A DNA stretch of 64,000 nucleotides from NCBI RefSeq assembly GCF_032681285.1, contig NZ_CP136336.1, positions 2,343,001-2,407,000 on the forward strand. Direction: 5' to 3'. Source of the DNA: Piscinibacter gummiphilus (GTDB taxonomy: Bacteria > Pseudomonadota > Gammaproteobacteria > Burkholderiales > Burkholderiaceae_C). Positions within the stretch are counted from its first letter, which is position 1. Each line of letters begins with the position of its first letter. The translations under genes were made by a program, and so were the position numbers. The notes beneath the pieces are model-generated. The model searched no databases. It was not told the DNA's origin and worked only from the letters and a program-made list of their open reading frames with translations. Positions 49,009-56,588 of this stretch are shown here, in pieces.

Positions 49009-49665
49009 ATGCATGCGCGACGCTTACACCACGCTTCAAACGAGACGCACACCTGCCGTCTGGAACTGCACGCACCGGCCTCACCGCGACGCGCGGCGGT
49101 GGAGGCCCTGATCCGCAACGTGTACGACCGCCGCTACGGCGCGCAGCCGCCGGCCTTCACGCCGGTGCTGGCGAGCCTGTCGGGCGCGCACGGCGTGGTG
49201 GCCGCAGCCGGCTACCGCGCAGCACGCGACGAGCCGCTCTTCCTCGAACGCTACCTCGGCCGACCCATCGAACATTGCCTGCCCCAGACAGCCGGCGAGC
49301 ACGTGCCCCGCGCGCAGATCGTGGAAGTGGGGCACCTTGCCACCACGCGTGCCGGAGAAGGGCGCCGCCTCATCCACTGCCTCACCCAGCACCTGGTGGA
49401 CGAGGGCTACACCTGGGTGGTGAGCACCGTCACGCGCGAGTTGCGGGCGCTCTTCCTGCGCCTGGGCATCACGCCGCTTGCGCTCGGTGCCGCCGACCCG
49501 CACAAGCTCGGTGACGAGCGCCACCACTGGGGCCGCTACTACGAACACGAGCCGGTGATCCTCGCCGGCCACCTGCCGCAGGCGATCAGCCGGCTCGACG
49601 GGGCGCACCGTCGAAGCGCCTCCGACGAGCCGCTGCCATTCTTCACGCCGGAGGGCCAGCCATGA
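49009..49665 (+). CDS. Thermostable-hemolysin family protein, GNAT/LuxI-like
   Basis: 218 residues, T_hemolysin (delta-VPH) family. Despite the name there is no signal peptide, membrane segment or toxin motif. The layout recalls GNAT and LuxI acyl-transferases: RNVYDRRYG (near 37), then VEVGHLATTRAGEGRRLIHCL (Glu107 where LuxI has its WE-x-x-R glutamate), then VVSTVTRELRALFLRLGITPLALG. It may bind an acyl or aminoacyl donor. The ATG at 49009 is chosen from the family N-terminus. The stop overlaps the next ATG (ATGA). It opens a four-gene coupled operon. Confidence 0.75.
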   Translation: MHARRLHHASNETHTCRLELHAPASPRRAAVEALIRNVYDRRYGAQPPAFTPVLASLSGAHGVVAAAGYRAARDEPLFLERYLGRPIEHCLPQTAGEHVPRAQIVEVGHLATTRAGEGRRLIHCLTQHLVDEGYTWVVSTVTRELRALFLRLGITPLALGAADPHKLGDERHHWGRYYEHEPVILAGHLPQAISRLDGAHRRSASDEPLPFFTPEGQP

Positions 49666-51092
49666 ACGTGGGTGCCGATCACTGGGCCCTCGAAGACGAG
49701 CGCGTGCGATGGACCGGCGCGCAGCTCGACGAAGCCATCGCCGCCTGCGCTGCGCAGTTGCAGGCGCGCAGCATCGAAGGGCGGCTCGCGACGCTGCTCG
49801 ACAACTCGGCCGCGTGGGTCGTGCTCGACCGCGCCTGCGTGCGCACCGGGCTCGTGCACGTGCCGCTGCCGGCCTTCTTCACGCCTGAGCAGGTGCAGCA
49901 TGCGCTCGTCACCGCGGGCGTGGGCACGCTCGTCACCGAAGTGGACGCGGAGGCCGCCGACACCTTCGCCGTGGCCGGCCGCCACCTGCGCCTTGCGCGC
50001 CACGCCGCAGCGGCGGTGCCGCTCCCGGCGGGCACCGCGAAGGTCACCTTCACGTCGGGCACCACCGGCGCGCCCAAGGGCGTGTGCCTGAGCGAAGCGG
50101 CCATGCAGCGTGTGGGCCTGGGCCTGGCCGAGCGCCTGCAGCCGCTTGGCATCACGCGCCACCTGTGTGCCTTGCCGCTGCCGGTGCTGCTGGAGAACAT
50201 CGCTGGCGTGCTGGCGCCCTTCGCTGCCGGGGCCACCTGCATCGTGCGGCCGCTGCGCGAGCTGGGCCTCACCGGCTCGTCGAGCTTCGACCCCGCCGCC
50301 TTCGACCGCGCGGTGCGCCTGCACCAGCCGCACAGCCTGGTGCTGCTGCCGCAGATGCTGCGCGCCTGGGCCGGCTGGCTGCACGCCACGCGCCAGCGCG
50401 CACCGGAAGCGTTGCGCTTCGTGGCGGTGGGCGGCGCGGCCGTCGGCCCCAAGCTGCTGGCGCTGGCGCGCGCGGTGGGGCTGCCAGCCTACGAAGGCTA
50501 CGGCCTCTCGGAAGCGGCCTCGGTGCAGACGCTCAACCTGCCCGGCGCCGACAAGCCCGGCAGCGCCGGCCGGCCGTTGCCGCACGCGCAACTGCGCATC
50601 GGCGCAGGCGGCGAGGTCGAGGTCACGGGCTCGCTGTATCTCGGCTACGTGGGTGGCCCGGCCATGACCGACGCGTGGGTGGCGACGGGCGACCTCGCCT
50701 CGATCGACCCCGACGGCTTCCTGCACCTGCAGGGCCGCCGCAAGCACGTGCTCATCACCGCCTTCGGCCGCAACGTGTCGCCCGAGTGGGTGGAGACGGT
50801 GCTGCGCGACGAGCCCGCCGTGCTGCAGGCGGTGGTCTTCGGCGAGGGCGAGCCGCAGCTCTGGGCCGTGCTGTGGCCGGTCGACCCGCGTGCCGACGAC
50901 GCCGCGCTCGACCGCGCCGTGGCCGCTGCCAACGCCACGCTGCCCGACTACGCGCGCATCGGCCGCTGGGTGCGAGGCGCCGCGCCGTTCGATGCGGCCT
51001 CGGGTTTCGCCACCGCCAACGGTCGCCCGCGGCGCGATGCCATCGAGCAGCGCCACGCCTCTTCTTCACAGCTTTCGAACCAACCGACATGA
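49662..51092 (+). CDS. AMP-dependent acyl/aryl-CoA or carboxylate ligase
   Basis: An ANL-superfamily adenylating enzyme of 476 residues, shorter than acetyl-CoA synthetases. Motifs: P-loop TFTSGTTGAPKGV, YEGYGLSEAA (A5), WVATGDLASIDPDGFLHLQGR (A7/A8) and the hinge-Lys region KHVLITAFGRNVSPEWVE. A C-terminal catalytic Lys is not obvious (the tail has NGRPRRDAIEQ), so its second half-reaction may be unusual or the product may remain an acyl-adenylate. It overlaps both neighbours by four bases. Confidence 0.88.
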   Translation: MNVGADHWALEDERVRWTGAQLDEAIAACAAQLQARSIEGRLATLLDNSAAWVVLDRACVRTGLVHVPLPAFFTPEQVQHALVTAGVGTLVTEVDAEAADTFAVAGRHLRLARHAAAAVPLPAGTAKVTFTSGTTGAPKGVCLSEAAMQRVGLGLAERLQPLGITRHLCALPLPVLLENIAGVLAPFAAGATCIVRPLRELGLTGSSSFDPAAFDRAVRLHQPHSLVLLPQMLRAWAGWLHATRQRAPEALRFVAVGGAAVGPKLLALARAVGLPAYEGYGLSEAASVQTLNLPGADKPGSAGRPLPHAQLRIGAGGEVEVTGSLYLGYVGGPAMTDAWVATGDLASIDPDGFLHLQGRRKHVLITAFGRNVSPEWVETVLRDEPAVLQAVVFGEGEPQLWAVLWPVDPRADDAALDRAVAAANATLPDYARIGRWVRGAAPFDAASGFATANGRPRRDAIEQRHASSSQLSNQPT

Positions 51093-51757
51093 GCTTCTAC
51101 GAACGACTCGCCGCCGACACGGCCGCTGCCCGCAACACCCTGCTGGCCGCACCCATCATCCAGGGCTGCCTGAAGGCCGAGGTGTCGCTGCCGAGCTACC
51201 TCGCCTTCCTCACCCAGGCCTATCACCACGTGCGGCACACCGTGCCGCTGCTCGAAGCCTGCCGCGCCGCGCTGCCGCCGCGCCTCGAGTGGATGCGCGC
51301 CGCCTTCGACGAATACATCGCCGAAGAGGCCGGCCACGACGAGTGGATCCTCGACGACATCCGCGCCGCCGGGGGCGATGCCGAAGCGGTGCGCCACGGC
51401 GAGCCGGGCCACGCGACCGAGGTGATGGTGGCCTATGCCTACGACGCCATCGCGCGCCGACACCCGCTGATGTTCCTCGGCATGGTCTACGTGCTCGAAG
51501 GCACGAGCGTGTCGCTTGCGCTCGCCGCGGCCGACCAGATCCAGCAGGCGCTCGGCCTGCCCGACAACGCCTTCAGCTACCTGCGCTCGCACGGCACGCT
51601 CGACCGCGAGCATGTGGACCACTACGCGATGCTCGTCGACGGCCTCGACGATGAAACCGACCGCGCCGCGGTGGTGCACGCCGCCAACGCCTTCTTCAAG
51701 CTCTACGGCGACGTGTTCCGCAGCCTGCCGATGCCGCGTGCCGAGGTGGTGGCATGA
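51089..51757 (+). CDS. Haem-oxygenase-like diiron oxidase/oxygenase (TenA/UndA-like)
   Basis: A 222-residue all-helical protein. Candidate iron ligands follow the UndA pattern: Glu80 and His83 (AEEAGHDEW, E-x2-H), Glu137 (YVLEGTS) and His175 or His178 (DREHVDHY). TenA-type active-site cysteines are not seen at the usual position. Members of this superfamily oxidatively cleave, desaturate or hydroxylate small or acyl substrates. It is the third gene of the coupled operon, with ATGA overlaps on both sides; the substrate is likely a product of the adjacent ligase. Confidence 0.82.
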   Translation: MSFYERLAADTAAARNTLLAAPIIQGCLKAEVSLPSYLAFLTQAYHHVRHTVPLLEACRAALPPRLEWMRAAFDEYIAEEAGHDEWILDDIRAAGGDAEAVRHGEPGHATEVMVAYAYDAIARRHPLMFLGMVYVLEGTSVSLALAAADQIQQALGLPDNAFSYLRSHGTLDREHVDHYAMLVDGLDDETDRAAVVHAANAFFKLYGDVFRSLPMPRAEVVA

Positions 51758-52563
51758 AGGCCGGCGAGGCGCGCGTGCTGCTCACGGGCGCTGCGGGCGG
51801 CATCGGCCGCGCCGTGGCCGCACGGCTCGTGCGCTCGGGCGCCTCGGTGATGCTGGTGGGGCGCTCGGCGGCACGGCTCGCGAGCCTCGCGCGTGAACTC
51901 GCCGCTTCGGTCGGGGCCGACCCCACCGACGAGAAGCGCCTCGCCTGGCGCGTGGCCGACCTCACCGACCCCAAGGCCCTCGCGCAGCTGGCCGGCGATG
52001 CCGCCCAGTGGCACTGCAACGTGCTCGTGCACGGCGCGGGCGTGCCCGCGTTTGGCCCCATCGCCGAGCTGGAGGCCGCGCACCTCAACACGCTCGTGGC
52101 GACCAACCTTATCGCGCCCATCCTGCTCACGCAGGCGCTGCTGCCCCACCTGCGCACGCGCACGAAGGCGCAGGTGATCTGCATCGGCTCGGCACTCGGC
52201 CGCCTCGGCCTGCCGGGCTTTGCCGCCTACAGTGCCACCAAGTTCGGCCTGCGTGGCTTTGCCGAGGCGCTGCGCCGCGAGCTGGCCGGCACGCCGGTGC
52301 GCGTGCAGTACCTCGGCCCGCGCAGCACGCAGACCAACTTCAACGACGCCCGCGCCGAGGCCTACGCGCGCGACACCGGCGCCACGCTCGACACGCCCGA
52401 ACGTGTGGCCGACGCGCTGCTCGCACTGCTGGAAAGCGAGCGGGCCGAACGCTACGTGGGCTTCCCCGAAGTGATCGCGGTGCGCCTGAACGGCCTCGCG
52501 AGTTCGTGGCTCGACGGTGCGTTCCGCAAGCACCGCGACAGCCTTCAACCCCGCAACCGATAG
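51754..52563 (+). CDS. Short-chain dehydrogenase/reductase
   Basis: An NAD(P)-dependent oxidoreductase of 269 residues with a classical SDR fold. The cofactor motif is TGAAGGIG (11-18), the active site is Ser146, Tyr159 and Lys163 (YSATK), and HGAG stands for the NNAG motif. GRS after beta-2 suggests NADPH preference. It is the fourth gene, overlapping the diiron oxidase stop by four bases. It would reduce or oxidise a carbonyl intermediate of the pathway. Confidence 0.9.
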   Translation: MKAGEARVLLTGAAGGIGRAVAARLVRSGASVMLVGRSAARLASLARELAASVGADPTDEKRLAWRVADLTDPKALAQLAGDAAQWHCNVLVHGAGVPAFGPIAELEAAHLNTLVATNLIAPILLTQALLPHLRTRTKAQVICIGSALGRLGLPGFAAYSATKFGLRGFAEALRRELAGTPVRVQYLGPRSTQTNFNDARAEAYARDTGATLDTPERVADALLALLESERAERYVGFPEVIAVRLNGLASSWLDGAFRKHRDSLQPRNR

Positions 52564-52574
52564 AGAGTGACCTC

Positions 52575-53234
52575 ATGGACAAACTGACCTTCGGCGCCAT
52601 GGGCGCCTTCGCCCTGTGCCTCCTGATGACGATGGCGCCCACGCGCGCCGCCACCGCCGGGCCGGTGGAAGACGGCGTGGCCGAGATCCAGCGCGAGTGG
52701 GCGCAGATCCGCTACCAGCGCCCGCCCGCCGAGCGGGTGCGCCTCTTCGAAGATCTGGCCGCGAAGGCACACCGCCTGAGCGAGGCGCAGCCGCAGCGCA
52801 GCGAGCCGCTGGTGTGGGAAGGCATCGTGGTCAGTTCGCTGGCCGGCGAGAAGGGCGGCCTCGGCGCGCTCGGCCTCGTGAAGAAGGCCAAGTCGCTCTA
52901 CGAAGACGCGATCCGCATCGAAGGCAGCGTGCTCGAAGGCTCGGCCTACAACAGCCTGGGCGTCCTGTACTACAAGGTGCCTGGCTGGCCCATCGGCTTC
53001 GGCGACAAGGCCAAGGCGCGCGAGCTGCTGCAAAAGGCGCTCTCGATCAGCCCGAACGGCATCGACGCCAACTACTTCTACGGCGAGTACCTCGTCGAGA
53101 CCGGCCGCCGCGGTGACGCCGTGGCCTACCTCGAGCGTGCACTGGCCGCACCCGCACGCCCTGGCCGCCAGGTGGCCGACGAAGGCCGCCGCGCCGAGGC
53201 CCGCGAACTGCTCGAACGCGCCCGTGCCCATTGA
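52575..53234 (+). CDS. Exported TPR-repeat protein
   Basis: 219 residues with a signal peptide (about 1-26). Tetratricopeptide-like repeats are seen as AKSLYEDAIRIEGSVLEGSAYNSLG... and AKARELLQKALSISPNGIDANYFYGEYL, ending with a helix YLERALAAPA. The pattern resembles TatT-type TPR proteins. It is 11 bases after the SDR gene and likely in the same transcript. It may be a periplasmic scaffold for the operon's product or sensor; this is inference. Confidence 0.8.
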   Translation: MDKLTFGAMGAFALCLLMTMAPTRAATAGPVEDGVAEIQREWAQIRYQRPPAERVRLFEDLAAKAHRLSEAQPQRSEPLVWEGIVVSSLAGEKGGLGALGLVKKAKSLYEDAIRIEGSVLEGSAYNSLGVLYYKVPGWPIGFGDKAKARELLQKALSISPNGIDANYFYGEYLVETGRRGDAVAYLERALAAPARPGRQVADEGRRAEARELLERARAH

Positions 53235-53239
53235 CGTGC

Positions 53240-53262
53240 GAGGCCCGCTCGGCGCGGGCCTC
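53240..53262 (+). terminator. GC-rich hairpin between TPR gene and response regulator
   Basis: GAGGCCCGC (53240-53248), loop TCGGC, GCGGGCCTC (53254-53262). A perfect 9-bp stem but no T-run, so it is a weak terminator or attenuator at best. TACACT (53267-53272) right after it could be a -10 for the two-component genes. Confidence 0.4.
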
Positions 53263-53303
53263 TGCTTACACTGCGCCTCGCGAGGACTCTCTGCGAGGTG
53301 AGC

Positions 53304-53984
53304 ATGCGTGTGCTGGTGGTGGAAGACGACGGCCCGCTCGGCGAGGCGCTGGCCGAGGGCCTGCGCCAGATCGGCCATGCGGTCGACTGGTTCACCACCG
53401 GCGCCGAGGCCGACAACGCGCTCGGTGTGGCACCGTATGACGCCATCGTGCTCGACCTCGGCCTGCCCGGGCGCGACGGCCTGTCGTGGCTGGCCGAGTG
53501 GCGGCGGCGCGCCATCGCGGTGCCGGTGCTCGTGCTGACGGCGCGCGACGCGGTCGAGCAGCGCATCGAGGGCCTGGACACCGGCGCCGACGACTACCTC
53601 GTCAAGCCCATCACCATCGACGAACTCGGCGCCCGCCTGCGCGCGCTCGGCCGCCGCGCTGCCGGGGGCCGCGCGCAATCGGTGTGGCAGCACGGGGCGC
53701 TGTCGTTCAACGCGTCGTCGCGTGCCGTCGAGTGGTGCGGCCGGCCGGTCGAGCTCACGGCGCGCGAGACGGCGGTGCTGGAGGTGCTGATGTCGAACCC
53801 GCACCGTGTGCTGTCGAAGGCGGCGATGCTGGAGAAGCTCTACGACTGGTCGCGCAACGAACCCGAGGGAAACTCGCTGGAGGTGCACATCCACCACCTG
53901 CGGCGCAAGCTCGGCCCATCGGTCGTGCGCACGGTGCGCGGCGTGGGCTACGCCCTGGGCACGGCCGAGCCCGAAGCGCCATGA
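53304..53984 (+). CDS. OmpR-family response regulator, QseB/PmrA-like
   Basis: 226 residues. The receiver domain has the acidic pocket Glu7-Asp8-Asp9, phospho-acceptor Asp51 (DLGLPGRDG) and Lys101 (YLVKP). The winged-helix output domain is at about 130-222 (ELTARETAVLEVLMSNPHRVLSK...VRTVRGVGYAL). The ATG at 53304 is preferred over the in-frame GTG at 53298. The stop overlaps the kinase ATG. A PmrA/QseB-type box in front of the T_hemolysin operon could be its target. Confidence 0.92.
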   Translation: MRVLVVEDDGPLGEALAEGLRQIGHAVDWFTTGAEADNALGVAPYDAIVLDLGLPGRDGLSWLAEWRRRAIAVPVLVLTARDAVEQRIEGLDTGADDYLVKPITIDELGARLRALGRRAAGGRAQSVWQHGALSFNASSRAVEWCGRPVELTARETAVLEVLMSNPHRVLSKAAMLEKLYDWSRNEPEGNSLEVHIHHLRRKLGPSVVRTVRGVGYALGTAEPEAP

Positions 53985-55342
53985 CGCTGCAGCGCCGCCT
54001 GCTTGTCTACCTGATGCTGTGCGCGCCGCTCGTGTGGGTGGTCGCCTTCGCGATCTCGTTCGACCGGGCGCGCGACGAGGTCGATGAACTCTTCGACACC
54101 GAACTCATCCGCCTCGTGCGCCAGGTGCACGCGCTGCTGCCGCCCGATGGCGATGCGAGCCGGGTCTCGTTCGGCGAGCTGCCCAAGATGCCGAAGACCG
54201 GCGACGCGAGCAGCGGCGCCGCGGAGATGAACGACTTCGCCATCGCCGTGTGGGACCGCACCGGCCGCCGCGTGCTCGACCATGACGGCAACGGCCTCGA
54301 GCACAAGCCCGGGCGCAACGGCTTCGTCAATGAGACCCACGGCGGCGAGGTGTGGCGCGTGTACTACCTGAGCTCCGCCTCGGGCGCGTGGCACGTGGCC
54401 GCGGGCCAGCTCGACCATGAGCGCGACGAGCTGGTGTACGACGTCACGCTGAGCCAGCTCTTCCCCTGGATCGTGATGCTGCCGGTGCTGATCGGCGCGA
54501 TGGCCTGGGCGGTGCGGCGGGCGCTCGCGCCCATGCAGCACCTGGCCTACCAGATCGGACACCGTGGCGCCGACGACCTCACGCCCATCGCCACCGAGCG
54601 CCAGCCCGGCGAGCTGCTGCCGCTGCTCGACGCGATGAACGGCCTCTTCAAGCGGGTGGCTGACGTGCTCGCGCGCGAGCGCCGCTTCACCGGCGATGCC
54701 GCGCACGAGCTGCGCACGCCGCTTGCAGCGCTGCGGGCGCAGTGGGATGTGGTGCGCCGCGCGGCGCCCGGCCCGTCTCGTGCACACGCCGAGGAGCGGC
54801 TGGCCTCGGGGCTCGACCGCATGGACCGGCTCGTGGCCCAGCTGCTGATGCTTGCGCGGGTGGAGTCGGTGCGCCCCGGCAGTGCCGCCCCCGCGAAGGA
54901 CGAGATCAACTGGCGCAGCATCGTCGAAGAGGTGGTGGCCGACTGCCTGCCGCTCGCCGAGCGGCGCCACATCGAGATCGTTTGCGAGTGGCCGCCCGAC
55001 GACCGGCGCGCGCTGCCGATGCTCGGCAGCAGGCCGCTGCTGGCGGTGATGCTGCGCAACCTGCTCGACAACGCGGTGCGCTACGCGACCGGACACACCA
55101 CGGTCAGCATCCGCTTCACCGAAACCGGCCTCACCGTCGACAACGACGCTGCGGCGATCCCGCCCGAGCACTTCGCGCGGCTCGGCGAGCGGTTCCACCG
55201 CGTCGAGGGCCAGGCCGAGTCGGGCAGCGGCCTCGGCATCTCGATTGCGAGCCGCATCGCGGCGCTGCACGGCCTGGTCGTGGCGGTGGGCCCGCAGCCG
55301 GGCGGGCGGGGCTTCTGCGCCAGGGTGCAGTTCGCGCCCTGA
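53981..55342 (+). CDS. Sensor histidine kinase, QseC/PmrB-like
   Basis: 453 residues. Two membrane helices (about 8-27 and 160-180) enclose a periplasmic sensor of about 130 residues; then HAMP-like and HisKA domains with His242 (AAHELRTPLAALRAQ), and a HATPase domain (NLLDNAVRYA, SGSGLGISIA). The ATG at 53981 overlaps the response-regulator stop by four bases. The sensor domain shows no obvious ligand motif. Confidence 0.92.
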   Translation: MTLQRRLLVYLMLCAPLVWVVAFAISFDRARDEVDELFDTELIRLVRQVHALLPPDGDASRVSFGELPKMPKTGDASSGAAEMNDFAIAVWDRTGRRVLDHDGNGLEHKPGRNGFVNETHGGEVWRVYYLSSASGAWHVAAGQLDHERDELVYDVTLSQLFPWIVMLPVLIGAMAWAVRRALAPMQHLAYQIGHRGADDLTPIATERQPGELLPLLDAMNGLFKRVADVLARERRFTGDAAHELRTPLAALRAQWDVVRRAAPGPSRAHAEERLASGLDRMDRLVAQLLMLARVESVRPGSAAPAKDEINWRSIVEEVVADCLPLAERRHIEIVCEWPPDDRRALPMLGSRPLLAVMLRNLLDNAVRYATGHTTVSIRFTETGLTVDNDAAAIPPEHFARLGERFHRVEGQAESGSGLGISIASRIAALHGLVVAVGPQPGGRGFCARVQFAP

Positions 55343-55352
55343 GCGCGCGGCC

Positions 55353-55366
55353 TTGATCTGGGTCAC
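55353..55366. promoter_or_regulatory. FNR/ANR-like box upstream of the second DUF2892 gene
   Basis: TTGAT-CTGG-GTCAC matches TTGAT-N4-ATCAA at 8 of 10 positions. A possible -10, CATGCT (55388-55393), is centred 31 bases downstream. The start codon is 58 bases after the box. Confidence 0.5.
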
Positions 55367-55424
55367 GGGCTTGCGCCTCAGGCGGCGCATGCTGGGTGTC
55401 TCTCAGCTTGCAAGGAGATCGAAC

Positions 55425-55616
55425 ATGACCCGCAACGAAGGAAACATCGACCGCGCCGTGCGTGCCCTGGCCGGTGTGGGGCTCATCGGCGCCACTGTGG
55501 CCGGCATCATCGGCCCGTGGGGCTGGATCGGCGTGGTGCCGCTCGTCACCGCGGCGCTTGGCTGGTGCCCGCTCTACAGCGCCCTGGGCATCAACACTTG
55601 CAGCCTCGGGAAGTAG
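55425..55616 (+). CDS. DUF2892 small membrane protein, YgaP-like
   Basis: 63 residues with two hydrophobic helices (about 14-33 and 36-50): RALAGVGLIGATVAGIIGPW and VVPLVTAALGWCPLYSALGI. The family's CPLY motif is present, and a Cys also sits in INTCSLGK. AGGAG precedes the ATG at 7 bases. It stands alone between the histidine kinase and a convergent gene. These proteins often appear with sulfur or redox stress genes; the function is unknown. Confidence 0.85.
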   Translation: MTRNEGNIDRAVRALAGVGLIGATVAGIIGPWGWIGVVPLVTAALGWCPLYSALGINTCSLGK

Positions 55617-55621
55617 CGCCT

Positions 55622-56581
55622 CTAGCGGGTGCCGGGCGCGGCATGCTGCCGCAGCCACGGCACGAGAAAGGCCTCGGAAAACCGTGCGAGGCCCTGGCGG
55701 TTGAGGTGGTCGGAGTCGAAATACAGCGTCGCGTCGTCGATGCTGCGTGACTGGTCCTGCACCTCGGCGCCGGTGCGTAGTGCCAGGGCCGCAAGCGCCG
55801 CGTCGAAGGCACCTTCGTCGGGGAGCTGGCGGCGAAAGCCCGCCGGCAGCGGCATCTTGAGCAGGTGCAGCGTCATGCCGTGGGCGCGTGCGGTGCCGAG
55901 GAGCCTGGCCAGCTCGTCCATGTAGCGCGTGAGCGCGTCTTCCGGTGTGCCTTGCGGGTACAGGTAGGCGATGCGCTTTCGCGTGGCCGTGGCCGATGCG
56001 CGCGCCGAGCGGTCGAACTGCGCCTCGCCTTCCCACGCATCGGGTTCGAAACGGTTGCGGTTGTTGATCTTCGAGAAGCCGGTCGTGTAGTCGAGGAGCG
56101 CCCGTGGGTCGACCCCGTCTTCGGCCACGTGGCGGGCGAGGCTTGCGGCCAGCGAGGCACGCCAGGGGGTGCGGGCGAGCAGCTTCGCATCGGCGAGGCG
56201 GTCTTCGTTCCAGGTGCGCGAGTAGAAGGCGAACGAATCGACCACATACAGCAGGTGGCGTGCGCGGTGGCCCGACTGCAGGTAGTGCTCGAACACCCAG
56301 CGGTTGTAGAGCGGCCCGGTGCCGGGGCCGGCGAGCTGAACGAGGCGCTGGCCCGTGGCCTGTTCGAGCGATTCGTTGACGCCGGCGAAGCCGAGCGGCA
56401 TGGCGTGCGAGGCGCCCAGCACCACCCAGTCGGCCGTGCCCGGCGGCAGCTGCTCGACCCTGAACACGGGGTTGCTGTGGCCCTGGCGCTGCAGCAGCTG
56501 CTCGGCCGCTGCGTAGAGCGCGAGGTACAGCAGCAGGCCAATGGTGCAGAAGAGCAGAGCCGGGCGCCACAAGGTCTTCAT
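55622..56581 (-). CDS. SGNH/AlgJ-like membrane-anchored protein, MBOAT partner
   Basis: 319 residues. One N-terminal membrane helix (about 8-27) anchors a periplasmic domain with a block-I-like nucleophile Ser58 (WVVLGASHA) and a C-terminal D-x-x-H-like block (YFDSDHLNRQGL), the AlgJ/AlgX/SGNH acylesterase layout. It follows the MBOAT gene (8 bp), a pairing used to O-acylate surface polysaccharides. The acceptor is unknown. Confidence 0.78.
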   Translation of the reverse strand: MKTLWRPALLFCTIGLLLYLALYAAAEQLLQRQGHSNPVFRVEQLPPGTADWVVLGASHAMPLGFAGVNESLEQATGQRLVQLAGPGTGPLYNRWVFEHYLQSGHRARHLLYVVDSFAFYSRTWNEDRLADAKLLARTPWRASLAASLARHVAEDGVDPRALLDYTTGFSKINNRNRFEPDAWEGEAQFDRSARASATATRKRIAYLYPQGTPEDALTRYMDELARLLGTARAHGMTLHLLKMPLPAGFRRQLPDEGAFDAALAALALRTGAEVQDQSRSIDDATLYFDSDHLNRQGLARFSEAFLVPWLRQHAAPGTR

Positions 56582-56588
56582 CGCAGGC

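Noticed and set aside
49009..49665. Reading the 'thermostable hemolysin' as a secreted pore-forming toxin
   Set aside because: No signal peptide, no amphipathic or membrane pore segment, and it is translationally coupled to biosynthetic enzymes.
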